Positions 52,401 to 58,284 are shown, numbered from the stretch's first letter. The stretch: DNA of 64,000 nucleotides from Heliopora coerulea (GCA_030142905.1 JASJOG010000319.1:62001-126000); one strand, 5' to 3'. Made by a program: numbers and translations. Notes: generated by a model not told the origin, from the sequence alone.

Positions 52401-55400
52401 GGTCGTGATGTATCTACTGGATTTCTTCGCACCCAAAGTCGCAGCGCTTCTGCCAGCTTATCAAGATCCCACGACTCCCATTGATTGTCTGATCTCACAA
52501 GGTCCCCTCGGATCGCCGGTAATTTATCGAGAGTAAGCGCGGTAAGGCCCTTCACATCGTCTAACTTCTTCAATGTCTGCAAGGACTGAACACAATATGC
52601 CAACTTTTCGCTGAACTCGCTGATCTTTTTTGGGCTACTTGACGAAACGTGCGGTAGATCCAATATTTCTTTGCTGTATGCCTTTACTATCTCGGATTCC
52701 TTGCCGTATTTCTCTTTTAGTATCGCCTTGGCGCGATTATAACCTTCAGGGGTGAACGGAAGTGGTTCAATGTCTCGTCTTGCCTTGTTGCTAAGGAGCT
52801 CTTTAAGATACGAAAATTTCGCGACACTTGGTAGTCCAGATTTCTCGATCGATTCGCCGAATTGCCTCCAAAAGCGTGTCCAATCCATGTAAGTGCCATC
52901 AAACTTCGATATTACTAGCTTCGGTAGTTTTGCGCGGACTTCCTTCTTTGGTTCGATTGATTGTTTTCCCGCCATTTGCGCTTCTCGATCTGACTCAAGT
53001 TTTAATTTAGTCTGATGAAGCTTGATCTCAAATTTCATCTTCTCTTCCCGTGCCATGGATTCTTTTCCTTGTTGGTAATCGTCTTGCCATTTCTGTAGGC
53101 ATTTAACGTCGTCGTCTGCCTTTGCCAGTTCGGTTTCCATCTGGGTGTTCCATTGGTCGATTTCATCGTCTTCCTCAACGTTTGCGATCTTCACCGCTTC
53201 GACCGCTCGTCTCGAAATCTCCACATCACTCGATAATGCTTTAAGTGCTTCCAAATGACGTTGTATAGTGATATCCTTGTTCAATTGTAACACAGCGTCG
53301 GTTCTCCCGGAAGTGATGAGTAATTGTTTCAGTTTAGTGGCCAGGGCTGTTTTCGATTCGTCGTTCGTCATTCTCAAAACACGGATTCGTATTTATTCGG
53401 GATGGAAATTCACTCAAATCCCGATCCCATCAGAGGTGCCACGTTTCGTAAATTACCTGCATCCAAGGTATGGATCTACGAAAAGTCACGATTTTGATTT
53501 AAACTAACACTGTCTTTATTGCTCTTATTTCCAAAAACCCACCGCACTTGCTCCACTCTTCACGACACTGACCTCCAAACTTAATTCCCATTGGCTACCA
53601 TACCGATTAATTAGCGTCTCACCATATTACGTATTTCCGTCACATGATCGCACGTGTTCGTCACACCCAATTCTCAACATGATTTCCATCAAACATTTCA
53701 TGCAACATCGTTCAACATTTCTTTTACTTTCATGTGTGAACAACAAAGTCGCACTCGTTTGGCCGCGTACTTCAACATTGTGGCACTCGCGCATGCGCAG
53801 CAAGTCATCTCTCAGGCAAGGGCAACGGGTAGTTTCGCCTAAAATTCGGAATCGTTATTCGTCCCAGACCTCTAATCTCAGGAATTCGAGTGTGCACCGC
53901 ACAATATGTTGCATTTGTTTGGCCACGCAGTCCAACACCGATACAACATCCAACAAAGTTGAATTCACCATTGTTGAATGGTGTTCCATTCGTTTGGGCA
54001 GGGCTTTACAATTACGTGAATGAAGCTTAAGAGAATGGGTGCATTGAAGGAAGTACGTCGTAGTGGGTTTATTATTTTAGCAATCTCTAATTTCCCAAAA
54101 GCCAGTTCAAAGGATATGGTCGGGCTATCTCCGGCCAGTTTGTTGGTGACGGAACAACTCTGAATTAACTGTGTTCATAATTGGTATTAAACGTGGGCGA
54201 TTGATGAACCAGGCGGAAATCTTAGGCGAAGTAGAAATAAAATAGCCCAGCAAAACACACGAAATATAGCCATAGTGAAGTTTTATTGAATCGAACGTTT
54301 CGTCGCAACGTGCAACATCAGAGAATGAATGGTTAGGTTGCATGAATGATGCATTTAGATTGTATTACAAAGGTGATGTTAACATGATAGGCGTGTGAGA
54401 GGAAGTGTGGAGTAAAGACAAAAGCGAGGAAGTGACAGGTTGTCATTGAGGGAATGACAAACAGCAGGCAGGGAACAGTTAAAAAGCAAAGGTAAAAAGC
54501 ATAATCTAAAATAGAGACAGTGGAAAGGAGCCCAGATCGACATCGAGTGAAGGATTAAACTTTCGAATTATAAGGGTTTCTCTTATAAGAAGTTCTGAGC
54601 TGTCAATAGAGGAAGATAAAACATTAAAGTCACGTGGAGAAACCGGGTGTCCCGTGTCCTTTTCGTGTGACAAAATACTTGTGGGGGCAGGGTTAACGCG
54701 CTTTTTCCCAGTAATGGCCGAGATGACCAAGTGGTCTGAAATACGGGCGTGCAAAAGACGGCAGGTTAGTCGGAAATCCTGTCTGAAATCCCATACGTAA
54801 AAGGTTTAACTGAACCACTCACTAGAATCCTTAAGAGATACGACATTCGAATCACGAAGAAACTGCTACGGACACTTGAGCAAGAATTTCCATCACCTAA
54901 AGACAGACCTTCTACCGAAAAACAAACTAACGTCGTCTACAAAATCGACTGCATGGATTGCACATGGTGTTACATTGGAGAAACGAGGAGGTGTTTTGAA
55001 ACGCGAAAAAAGGAACACATGAGGAACACAAAACTACGTATGAGTGGTTCAAACATTGCCAACCATGCCTGGACCCACGACCACAGAATCGACTTCAATA
55101 ACGGACATGTAATTGATAAAGGAAACTATCGACAAAGAAAAACTTTGGAATCATGGCACACGGCAAAAATAACCAACGCCGACAACAATTCAAGAAGACT
55201 GCCAGAACAATATATCATGCTACTTCACAAGTGATGCCGCTAACCATAACATTAAAATTCTTATCATTTAACACCACCTCATTATTCATACAACTCTCTT
55301 TTTACCTCCTATACAATAAGGTCCATCTTCAAATTTCATCATTGTTAATTTACCTGTCGAAGATTGCAGACTGACAATCGAAAGTTAGTATTAATAAAAT

Positions 55401-55835
55401 ATTTTGGTCAGAGAACGCTTTAGTTGTTATCAATACCATCTGAGTTATTTGAACTTAACTTCGGGTACATCGAAAAATGTTCATATCATCTTCCTCCGTC
55501 TCGTTGGTTCACAAAGTAATCGTGCGAGATTTTTGACAAATTTTGCCGAAAAGAAATCGGACAAACCCAGTTGAGACTTCAGTGTACTTTCACTATCACT
55601 TTTGCAGACAATGCATGACTGTTAGTCAAAGCTTGTTTACCCAGAACAAAAAAGTATTCATAACCAAAGTAATGCAACAGATTATATTGTGACTACTTTG
55701 TTTTGAATAAAAAACTAAAAGCTTAGTTTATTGTGGCTCAAACCAATTTCCCTGGGACTATACTATGTTTTGTCGTGAACTGTGAAGCATTCTTTTCGAG
55801 AATAATTTGATACCCGTGCAACACACATATTTAAT

Positions 55836-55884
<49 letters not shown>

Positions 55885-56117
55885 CAGCAGACGTACGTTT
55901 CGCTGTACTACAGCTTATCAGTGCAGCTCGGAACGAACTTTTATATATATATATAATATTTCATTTTTGCGTTTTGTTTTGCTTCTGACAGTTAACTTTT
56001 TGTTGTTGTTATAGGTCACGACCACAACGTTTCTTCTGTTTGTTTTATGCCCTCCGGGGATTTTATTGTATCATCGTCCAGAGATAAGACTATAAAATTG
56101 TGGGAAGTTGCCACTGG
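16466..56117 (+). CDS. PAFAH1B1: LIS1 / PAFAH1B1 (5' portion, eight exons; 3' part outside window)
   Basis: Exons at 16466-16497, 30309-30387, 33566-33640, 35594-35648, 42744-42798, 44928-44987, 45768-45973 and 56015-56117 join in one continuous phase into about 221 codons. Every junction has AG/GT borders. Residues about 7-37 form the LisH dimerisation motif ([12 protein letters not shown]). About 50-80 form the coiled coil ([28 protein letters not shown]). WIPRPPER leads into WD40 repeats 1-3 from about residue 100 ([33 protein letters not shown]). LIS1 is a cytoplasmic dynein regulator that works with NDEL1-type partners in nuclear migration and mitosis, and is also a PAF-acetylhydrolase subunit. 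The family usually has about 410 residues and seven WD repeats, so four repeats remain downstream. Intron 1 is 13.8 kb; the introns are full of transposons. Confidence 0.95.
16872..17066. mobile_element. hAT MITE, 195 bp, with perfect 8-bp target duplication
   Basis: The terminal inverted repeats read CAGTGGC(A/G)TAA(G/T)GGGACTA. CATTACAG flanks both sides (16864-16871 and 17067-17074). An 8-bp duplication and CAG ends identify hAT. The interior is C/G-run-rich and non-coding. Confidence 0.8.
17072..17668. mobile_element. MITE with CAGGCCTTGAAAT ends
   Basis: Inverted termini CAGGCCTTGAAAT lie at 17072 and, as the complement, end at 17668. CATTA occurs on both flanks. The preceding hAT MITE duplicated part of this element's left border, so that MITE arrived later. 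The interior repeats short GCCAGT-type words. No coding capacity. Confidence 0.6.
17671..18018. mobile_element. Foldback MITE with perfect 28-bp ends
   Basis: The arms 17671-17698 and 17991-18018 are perfect 28-bp inverted repeats (beginning TTAATGCCAACCTCAAAC). Weaker inverted similarity continues inward (a GACAACCATTAAC-type block near 17790 and its complement near 17895). No ORF. It sits only two bases from the previous MITE. Confidence 0.75.
18544..20893 (-). mobile_element. piggyBac transposon with TTAA target sites
   Basis: TTAA lies on both sides (18540-18543 and 20894-20897), with inverted termini CCCTTTCCCTACT. The 2.35-kb body encodes a piggyBac transposase on the minus strand. Both ends look intact, but the transposase is broken. 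The element lies antisense in LIS1 intron 1. Confidence 0.9.
19026..20666 (-). pseudogene. piggyBac transposase, frameshifted
   Basis: The N-terminal part (20666-20133) has an acidic region, then the fold [20 protein letters not shown]. After a TAG near 20131 comes [20 protein letters not shown]. After a frameshift near 20005 comes the catalytic core: [40 protein letters not shown]. After another shift near 19430 comes [18 protein letters not shown]. The acidic residues expected for the DDD family catalytic site are visible in IDEG, YFDNF and GVDHSD. A Cys-rich C-terminal tail begins (RYCVQCKND) but is short. At least three lesions make it inactive as it stands. Confidence 0.88.
20898..22415. 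other. Intronic DNA without recognised feature
   Basis: AT-rich LIS1 intron 1 sequence between the piggyBac and the LINE tail. No coding or paired terminal repeats are visible. Confidence 0.4.
22416..25600 (-). mobile_element. CR1/L2-type LINE, second copy, near-complete ORF2
   Basis: Minus-strand endonuclease plus RT, ending in a short 3' UTR and a TTATTATTA tail at about 22416-22428. Simple-repeat tails are typical of CR1/L2 elements. The 5' side loses coding sense near 25560, so ORF1 is absent. It is related to the LINE at 2.7-5.8 kb but clearly diverged from it. Confidence 0.87.
22634..25560 (-). pseudogene. LINE ORF2: AP endonuclease plus reverse transcriptase, multiply broken
   Basis: Endonuclease blocks: [62 protein letters not shown]. 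The last normally reads SDH, so its catalytic Asp is lost. RT blocks: [101 protein letters not shown]. The C-terminal region runs through [13 protein letters not shown] and [16 protein letters not shown] to the stop at 22634. Visible lesions include stops near 25370, 25058, 24456 and 23753 and frameshifts near 25318 and 23655. The second catalytic motif (YADD) is intact. Confidence 0.88.
25737..26181. mobile_element. hAT MITE, 445 bp
   Basis: The left end CAGTAATTCCCAACCTTTGGG and the right end, complement of CAGTGTTTCCCAACTTATGGG, form imperfect inverted repeats. They have the common hAT CAGTG.TTCCCAACC form. The flanks CTCTAACT and CTCTAACC match at seven of eight positions. No coding sequence. 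Confidence 0.75.
26182..28102. other. Intronic DNA without recognised feature
   Basis: LIS1 intron 1. A (T)n run lies near 26396-26410 and an A-rich run near 27720. No gene or paired termini seen. Confidence 0.4.
28103..28604 (-). pseudogene. Tc1/mariner transposase fragment
   Basis: The minus-strand frame contains [13 protein letters not shown], matching the QQDNDPKH block that carries the second catalytic Asp of Tc1-like transposases. After frame breaks it continues with [20 protein letters not shown] and [14 protein letters not shown], then a stop at 28103. That is the usual C-terminal helix pattern. The N-terminal DNA-binding part and the first Asp are missing, and I see no terminal repeats, so it is a fragment. 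Confidence 0.7.
28797..28890. repeat. Short inverted repeat
   Basis: The 14-bp arms CATCCTACAGCTCA and its complement lie at 28797-28810 and 28877-28890. A TA-rich run lies between them. Possibly a foldback remnant. Confidence 0.5.
30309..30387 (+). CDS. PAFAH1B1: LIS1 coding exon 2 (LisH)
   Basis: Acceptor TTCTAG precedes. Encodes the rest of the LisH motif ([20 protein letters not shown]), ending AKL in phase 0 before donor GTAAGT. Confidence 0.95.
31241..31958 (+). pseudogene. P2X7-ballast-like protein, left arm copy (central deletion)
   Basis: A 77-codon exon (31241-31474) starts [15 protein letters not shown] and is Ser/Asp-rich, with YQFQPRRNS. After an apparent intron (about 31475-31620) a second reading frame gives [19 protein letters not shown] and [18 protein letters not shown]. 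These are the C-terminal blocks of the P2X7 cytoplasmic zinc-binding (ballast) domain. The central Cys-rich part present in the right arm is missing here, replaced by a short local duplication of AAAACTGCCAAACAATGG. Standalone ballast-domain proteins are known in invertebrates. This arm cannot encode a complete one. Confidence 0.6.
31960..32222 (+). CDS. Transposase C-terminal-like ORF in palindrome centre
   Basis: The frame is open from just after the arm's TAG to a TAA at 32220-32222. It contains [20 protein letters not shown], then [20 protein letters not shown] and [10 protein letters not shown]. The LxFNEN..R start, the basic linker and the YxYVxxLM helix resemble the C-terminus of Kolobok/THAP-type transposases in cnidarian genomes. 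That resemblance is from memory of the family pattern and is tentative. No catalytic core is present in this window, so the element would be non-autonomous. Confidence 0.4.
32232..33047 (-). pseudogene. P2X7-ballast-like protein, right arm copy (N-terminal exon broken)
   Basis: On the minus strand, the exon beginning at 33047 matches the left arm start. It then runs into a TGA after a deletion of about 70 bp. The downstream frame (32741-32232) carries the full zinc-binding ballast region: [68 protein letters not shown]. The Cys pattern and the CITD.P.F.AVCLN block identify the P2X7 C-terminal domain family. Function of standalone copies is unknown; in vertebrate P2X7 the domain sits on the cytoplasmic side of the channel. 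Each arm is broken in a different place. Confidence 0.7.
33566..33640 (+). CDS. PAFAH1B1: LIS1 coding exon 3 (coiled-coil start)
   Basis: Acceptor TTGGCAG precedes. Encodes 25 residues including [19 protein letters not shown], a highly conserved LIS1 block. The donor GTTGGT is weaker than average. Confidence 0.95.
33641..35593. other. LIS1 intron 3, no recognised feature
   Basis: Contains short open frames in several registers, none with recognisable domains. No paired terminal repeats noticed. Confidence 0.4.
35594..35648 (+). CDS. PAFAH1B1: LIS1 coding exon 4 (coiled coil)
   Basis: Acceptor GTTGTAG precedes. Encodes [18 protein letters not shown] plus one base. I chose donor GAG|GTGAGC at 35648 over an earlier GTACAT at 35636. 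Only the later site gives the phase needed for exon 5 and the conserved Gly-Gly. Confidence 0.88.
36389..36590. mobile_element. Harbinger-like MITE, 202 bp, TTA target sites
   Basis: TTA flanks both sides (36386-36388, 36591-36593). The inverted termini share GGCCGTTCACACT-type sequence. The interior is packed with AGATCGATCTCAG-like palindromic words in both orientations. A TWA 3-bp duplication points to PIF/Harbinger. Non-coding. Confidence 0.65.
36591..38832. other. LIS1 intron 4 part without firm gene
   Basis: Contains a 74-bp stretch (37153-37226) with good splice borders, discussed as a possible poison exon. It also has weak minus-strand open frames (37.6-38.4 kb) that I could not assign. 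Confidence 0.35.
38833..39799. mobile_element. Tigger/pogo-like (Tc1-mariner) MITE, TA target sites
   Basis: The inverted termini read CAGT(G/A)GAACCTGTATATAAC and are flanked by TA on each side (38831-38832, 39800-39801). Subterminal repeats of TATTAAGCGGCCA occur several times near both ends. These terminal and subterminal patterns are typical of Tigger/pogo elements. I see no transposase inside. Confidence 0.75.
39836..39890. repeat. TTTA-rich microsatellite
   Basis: A run of TTTAT/TTTA units. Confidence 0.6.
40588..40851. mobile_element. Foldback element with perfect 26-bp ends enclosing a tRNA-like sequence
   Basis: Arms 40588-40613 and 40826-40851 are perfect inverted copies (core TATGCGCATGCTCTCAAGC). 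The interior of about 210 bp holds a tRNA-like segment close to the right arm. No protein coding. The structure could be a SINE captured in a foldback element, or a MITE that uses a tRNA promoter. Confidence 0.65.
40733..40805 (+). tRNA. tRNA-like sequence, probable tRNA-derived SINE or pseudogene (anticodon position GGC)
   Basis: The 73-nt cloverleaf has D stem GCTC/GAGC with loop AATGGTTA, and T arm ACGGG-TTCGATT-CCCGT. The pol III A box (TAGCTCAATGGTTAGAGC) and B box (GGTTCGATTCC) are both good. The acceptor stem has two A-G mismatches out of seven. The anticodon stem has one mismatch. Position 33 is C instead of the near-universal T, with GGC at 34-36. These defects argue for a pseudogene or SINE head rather than a working tRNA-Ala. 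Confidence 0.5.
40870..42167. other. LIS1 intron 4 part without recognised gene
   Basis: The segment near 40920-40985 has a hairpin followed by TCGAAACGG that faintly resembles Penelope tails. Otherwise I see no feature. Confidence 0.35.
42168..42240. ncRNA. Near-perfect hairpin, miRNA-precursor-like
   Basis: The 5' arm (42168-42192, beginning AAACCCTCAAAAA) pairs with the 3' arm (42217-42240, ending TTTGAGGGTTT) over 24 base pairs. There is one bulged A and two G-T wobbles, and the loop is 24 nt. Length and loop suit a microRNA precursor, and cnidarian precursors often pair almost perfectly. It lies in LIS1 intron 4, so it could be transcribed with the gene. A short MITE remnant is the alternative. 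Confidence 0.4.
42744..42798 (+). CDS. PAFAH1B1: LIS1 coding exon 5
   Basis: Acceptor TTACAG precedes. Encodes the variable linker and the conserved ADWIPRPPE block that precedes the propeller. Donor AAG|GTGTGA. Confidence 0.93.
43154..43296. mobile_element. Small MITE with GGACTGACGCTA ends
   Basis: Inverted termini GGACTGACGCTA(T/C)ATGT bound 143 bp. Part of its interior (an ACCTTTACCT block to CTAGAGTTAACTGTT) recurs at 44376-44458, so it belongs to a dispersed family. Confidence 0.55.
43745..43797 (-). ncRNA. Hammerhead-ribozyme-like motif, left arm (minus strand)
   Basis: Identical on the minus strand to the motif at 43996-44048: same stem I, CTGAAGA core, GGCA/TGCC stem II, GAAA and GTC. 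Confidence 0.65.
43996..44048 (+). ncRNA. Hammerhead-ribozyme-like motif, right arm (plus strand)
   Basis: Stem I pairs 43996-44005 with 44039-44048, nine of ten base pairs. The core CTGAAGA is at 44006-44012 and one unpaired T follows. Stem II GGCA/TGCC is 44014-44017 with 44025-44028. GAAA is at 44029-44032. The six-base palindrome ACATGT forms a minimal stem III and the cleavage triplet GTC is 44036-44038. Such short stem III hammerheads are known in Penelope-like elements, where they act better as dimers. The extra base at the foot of stem II is non-canonical. Confidence 0.68.
44928..44987 (+). CDS. PAFAH1B1: LIS1 coding exon 6 (WD repeat 1 start)
   Basis: Acceptor ATTTCAG precedes. Encodes [19 protein letters not shown], the first WD40 strand set, before donor GTGAGT. 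Confidence 0.95.
   Translation, partial: VYPHRTQKSSYKSTFSSGF
45634..45690. ncRNA. 23-bp hairpin, short loop
   Basis: The arms 45634-45656 (CCTACAGACAATTTTTGATG...) and 45668-45690 pair at all 23 positions, two of them G-T wobbles, around an 11-nt loop. It lies in LIS1 intron 6. It could be a small RNA precursor or a minimal foldback repeat; the short loop makes a MITE equally likely. Confidence 0.35.
45768..45973 (+). CDS. PAFAH1B1: LIS1 coding exon 7 (WD repeats 1-2)
   Basis: Acceptor TGTGTAG precedes. The 206-bp exon encodes the end of WD1 ([20 protein letters not shown]) and all of WD2 ([14 protein letters not shown] through [16 protein letters not shown]). Donor GTAAGT follows. Nearly every residue matches the known LIS1 pattern. 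Confidence 0.97.
45974..47660. other. LIS1 intron 7 start, no recognised gene
   Basis: CAGGGGCGGATCCAG near 46911 is a common hAT terminus word, but I found no partner end. Nothing else is assignable. Confidence 0.35.
47795..48030 (-). repeat. BEL/Pao 3' LTR
   Basis: A 236-bp LTR reading TGTTGAG- or the mutated TATTGAG- on the minus strand and ending TTTACGAA. It is about 95% identical by eye to the 53445 copy. Confidence 0.88.
48191..49123 (-). pseudogene. BEL/Pao integrase C-terminal part
   Basis: This continues the integrase in a shifted frame: [15 protein letters not shown], the second catalytic Asp in [15 protein letters not shown], and the catalytic Glu in [18 protein letters not shown]. 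The tail [19 protein letters not shown] is the BEL-type C-terminal domain. It ends about 160 bp before the 3' LTR. It appears intact apart from the shift that separates it from the rest of Pol. Confidence 0.88.
49077..52067 (-). pseudogene. pol: BEL/Pao Pol: protease, RT, RNase H, integrase N-terminus
   Basis: The aspartic protease active site is [12 protein letters not shown] near 52020. A TGA at 51291 interrupts the frame after DYDAII. It probably arose from CGA by CpG decay. The RT follows in the same frame: [12 protein letters not shown], the first catalytic block [21 protein letters not shown] and YVDDLLTG near 50805. RNase H follows with [17 protein letters not shown] and [11 protein letters not shown]. 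The integrase zinc domain is [11 protein letters not shown] with CWGCKRF, and the first integrase Asp is in GVDFAGP. A frameshift near 49120 throws off the rest. Confidence 0.9.
52049..53377 (-). CDS. gag: BEL/Pao Gag (DUF1759 plus zinc knuckles)
   Basis: The 442-residue ORF has a charged coiled-coil N-terminus (to about residue 145). The BEL Gag core follows ([39 protein letters not shown]). Three Cys/His knuckles lie at about residues 350-413: [28 protein letters not shown] and [13 protein letters not shown]. It should form the particle and bind the RNA genome. The final residues (PWFCSK) leave the frame that continues into the protease, so one indel near 52065 or a programmed shift separates gag from pol. 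BEL elements normally have a single frame, which favours a mutation. Confidence 0.88.
   Translation of the reverse strand: MRMTNDESKTALATKLKQLLITSGRTDAVLQLNKDITIQRHLEALKALSSDVEISRRAVEAVKIANVEEDDEIDQWNTQMETELAKADDDVKCLQKWQDDYQQGKESMAREEKMKFEIKLHQTKLKLESDREAQMAGKQSIEPKKEVRAKLPKLVISKFDGTYMDWTRFWRQFGESIEKSGLPSVAKFSYLKELLSNKARRDIEPLPFTPEGYNRAKAILKEKYGKESEIVKAYSKEILDLPHVSSSSPKKISEFSEKLAYCVQSLQTLKKLDDVKGLTALTLDKLPAIRGDLVRSDNQWESWDLDKLAEALRLWVRRNPVDTSRPEDEQNKQRRQNHSKIFQTRQIRGCVYCDSNDHKANDCQKVTTVSDRKQILTKKRLCFNCALGSHRAVQCQSKSSCQNCHKRHHTSICDRPPSDQAKKVVLTPSGVGEGVFPWFCSK
53445..53679 (-). repeat. BEL/Pao 5' LTR
   Basis: A 235-bp LTR starting TGTTGAGAATTGGGTGTG on the minus strand. The TGATT duplication lies at 53680-53684, matching 47790-47794 at the other end. 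Confidence 0.88.
54285..54770 (-). mobile_element. Penelope-like element 3' fragment (minus strand)
   Basis: The frame 54754-54506 gives [37 protein letters not shown] and [15 protein letters not shown], ending PLSLF. This is the GIY-YIG C-terminus, related to the copy at 6.1-6.7 kb. Downstream, at 54285-54335, the tail holds a degraded hammerhead-like sequence (CTGATGTTGCACGTTGCGAC then GAAACGTT). The fragment is cut off sharply near 54770. Confidence 0.75.
54780..55410 (+). mobile_element. Penelope-like element 3' fragment (plus strand), different subfamily
   Basis: Reading from 54796, [20 protein letters not shown] leads through FPSPKDRP into [20 protein letters not shown], a GIY-YIG core with paired Cys, and on to a stop near 55234. 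A tail motif at 55345-55400 resembles a decayed hammerhead (GAAGATTG ... CAATCGAAAG). It sits head to head with the preceding minus-strand fragment. Confidence 0.75.
54796..55234 (+). pseudogene. Penelope-like GIY-YIG endonuclease domain
   Basis: About 145 codons are open. The domain has [52 protein letters not shown] with the family Glu, and a C-terminal [11 protein letters not shown]. In Penelope-like proteins this domain cleaves target DNA for priming. The RT part is absent, so it is a fragment. Confidence 0.75.
55840..55879. repeat. (TA)n microsatellite
   Basis: About 40 bp of pure TA. A second, shorter TATATA run follows at about 55942, on the other side of the hammerhead-like motif. 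Confidence 0.85.
55880..55932 (-). ncRNA. Hammerhead-like motif between TA repeats
   Basis: On the minus strand: CTGATAA (55915-55921), stem II GCTGT/ACAGC with loop AGT, GAAA (55898-55901), palindromic ACGTACGT as stem III, then GTC. TGC/GCA pairs as the base of stem I. The core has A where the catalytic G8 should be (CTGATAA, not CTGANGA), so this copy is probably inactive. Confidence 0.5.
56015..56117 (+). CDS. PAFAH1B1: LIS1 coding exon 8 (WD repeat 3)
   Basis: Acceptor TTATAG precedes. Encodes [20 protein letters not shown] and [14 protein letters not shown], before donor GTACGT. No later LIS1 exon is recognisable before the window ends. Confidence 0.95.
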
Positions 56118-57862
56118 GTACGTGAAAAACCATTATTCACCGTATTTATATCTCTGTAGAATAGCGTAATAATGCAGTGGATACAAGAATACTGGGAGCC
56201 AAATGTTAATATAGTTCGTTGGATACGGCGTGGGTAAACCTCACATATTTACCGAATATTTTAACAAATTAATGAAGAATTGGGATCACTGAAGTGGATA
56301 TTCCTTCGTTTGATAACTTCGCCAAAAATATCACCATCATAACTTGCTTTTAAATCGGATCCAAAATTTTCAATGCTAAAATCGGTTAAGAAAAATTTCG
56401 ACTCGTTATGGAGCTATAACGTGATTGGTATTGACACTTTATGAACGAAGTGAGAACGAGACCGGCGGAACAAATTTGTTCCTTGAAATTTGAAACCCCT
56501 TTAATGCTTACCTCGTCGCTAGACTACCAAATCAGCGTATAGGGATGGCGAAGTATCGAAGGCTATTCTATTGTTGAAATTGAAACTTTATTACGCGCTA
56601 CTTCATTTGAAAGTGTATTTGAAATGAAAATTAAAATTAACGTTCGTTGAATAGCCTCTCAGAATGCCTTTGATAACATTTCTATATCGGTTCTTGAGAT
56701 ATACAAATGACATTATTTATGACCTTGAAGTCTCGGACAACATTTTGCTTTACTGCTAAATGCAAGCTATCCAAACGCTGTAACTCCAAGTGATGCGAAA
56801 TATAACACCAGAAAAGAAATCGTTAATTGAAGTATTGCTATCCTGGAAACGTTATTAACATGCCATTAAGGTCCTACCATATAGTTTCTTATTAAACAGT
56901 TTCTGTTTTTATACTCCACTTATAACATTCTTTCGTCCATTTATTTGTCCAGCTCTTTTTGGCTTCTAAATTTTTTTCTATAGCATATAATCAATCACGC
57001 ATAAGTTTAACATGAAAATCTTGCGGGAAATAACGAGAAATTATTAATTTCACTCTGTGCAGAGGAAAGTCTAGGAACATGTGTTACCATGACAACTATG
57101 TTTCCAGGATACGAATGGTCACTTTAATACTTCCAGTCTACGTTCCAAGTTTTGATTTATTCTCAAAAATATTTTTGAAAATAAATTTAGCTAGAAATCA
57201 AAATGCAATGTGAATGGTTTCCGTCGTAATTTATCTTAACAGCATATCTGTCCAAACAGAATGTCTGAGGTACAAAGTCAGGTATAGAGTGTAGTCAGTG
57301 ACATTGTCCAACATTTTGTGATTTCATTCAATTAAGACAAACTTAATTTACATTTTGTATACGTTTTAAGTACTGCACTTTGTAAAAGATGAGACTTTTT
57401 ACCTTTTTTAACTCAGGAGGTGATTTGTAAGCCACCTTTCGTGTAATGTTTAGCAAACGAGTGGTAGATCTTTATCGGGTTTAAGACACAGCTTCAAATT
57501 ACGATCTACGTAATACGGTCATTTAAAAACTAATTTTCAAAATTAACGTCTGACCTATCGACACTTCTTGAGGTACTTAATGAAAACAACTAGGGTATGT
57601 TTATCGCGTTAACAATACGTCGCGGCCATGACTTTTTTGTGCATTTTTCATTGCATTCTTCGTAAAGAAAACACTCCAGAGTACTTATCCTAAAAGTAGC
57701 ATAACAACTGAAAAGCATGTACAGTAATGGAGTACTTCATTAATCCTGAACAGCAGAAGGCATCATTATTACGTAGGAACAAACGATCACAAGAAGTCTT
57801 ACATTTCTAAATAACTAAAACAAAATTTTAACGATATCCGAGAACAATGATCACGGAATGTC
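56118..57862. other. LIS1 intron 8 start, no recognised feature
   Basis: AT-rich, with no coding frame or paired termini seen. Confidence 0.4.
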
Positions 57863-58078
57863 ATAATAGTAATAGTAATAGTAATAATGGTAATGATAAT
57901 GATAATATAGTATTAATCGTAACAATAACAATGAGTATATTATAATAAAGATGTCATAATAATGATAGTGGTAATGATAATAATTATGCTAGTGATGATG
58001 ACTGTGGTAGATAATCAAATGGTGAAAATAACGATAATGATAATGACTATGATTGTGGCAATAATAATTATTATGTTA
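57863..58078. repeat. Degenerate trinucleotide repeat (AAT/GAT-type)
   Basis: Long imperfect array of TAA, TAG and TGA triplets (TAATAGTAATAG, GATAATGATAAT). Confidence 0.75.
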
Positions 58079-58284
58079 GCAACGCTGTGTGTCTAAAGAA
58101 AAAAATGACGATGGGGCACCTAGGTCGAAGTCGTAAATGCAGAATTTATCAACGTCTAGCCCATTGGTTCTCAAACTGGAGTCCGCGGTCCCCTAGGGGA
58201 CTGTGAAGCAGTTTTAAGGGGACCGCGACAAGGATGCTGAGTTTTTAAATTTTAGTTATGGTTCTTGGGCATTTAGAACACATT

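Larger units (their letters stand above)
47795..53679 (-). mobile_element. BEL/Pao LTR retrotransposon, full length
   Basis: Two directly repeated LTRs (47795-48030 and 53445-53679) enclose gag, protease, RT, RNase H and integrase in BEL/Pao order on the minus strand. A 5-bp duplication TGATT lies outside both LTRs. The primer-binding region starts TGGCACCTCTGATGGGATCG three bases inside the right (5') LTR. By eye the LTRs differ at about ten positions plus one small indel, so the insertion is not very recent. Coding is broken at three or four places. Confidence 0.92.
47664..54005. mobile_element. MITE with AGCCCTG(G/C)CCAAACGAATG ends, split by a BEL element
   Basis: The left end starts at 47664 and the right end finishes at 54005, with TTA on both flanks. 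The interior (CAACATGTTG-type repeats) is interrupted at 47795-53679 by the BEL/Pao insertion. Removing that and one TGATT copy gives an uninterrupted MITE of roughly 450 bp. TTA duplication suggests PIF/Harbinger. Confidence 0.7.
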
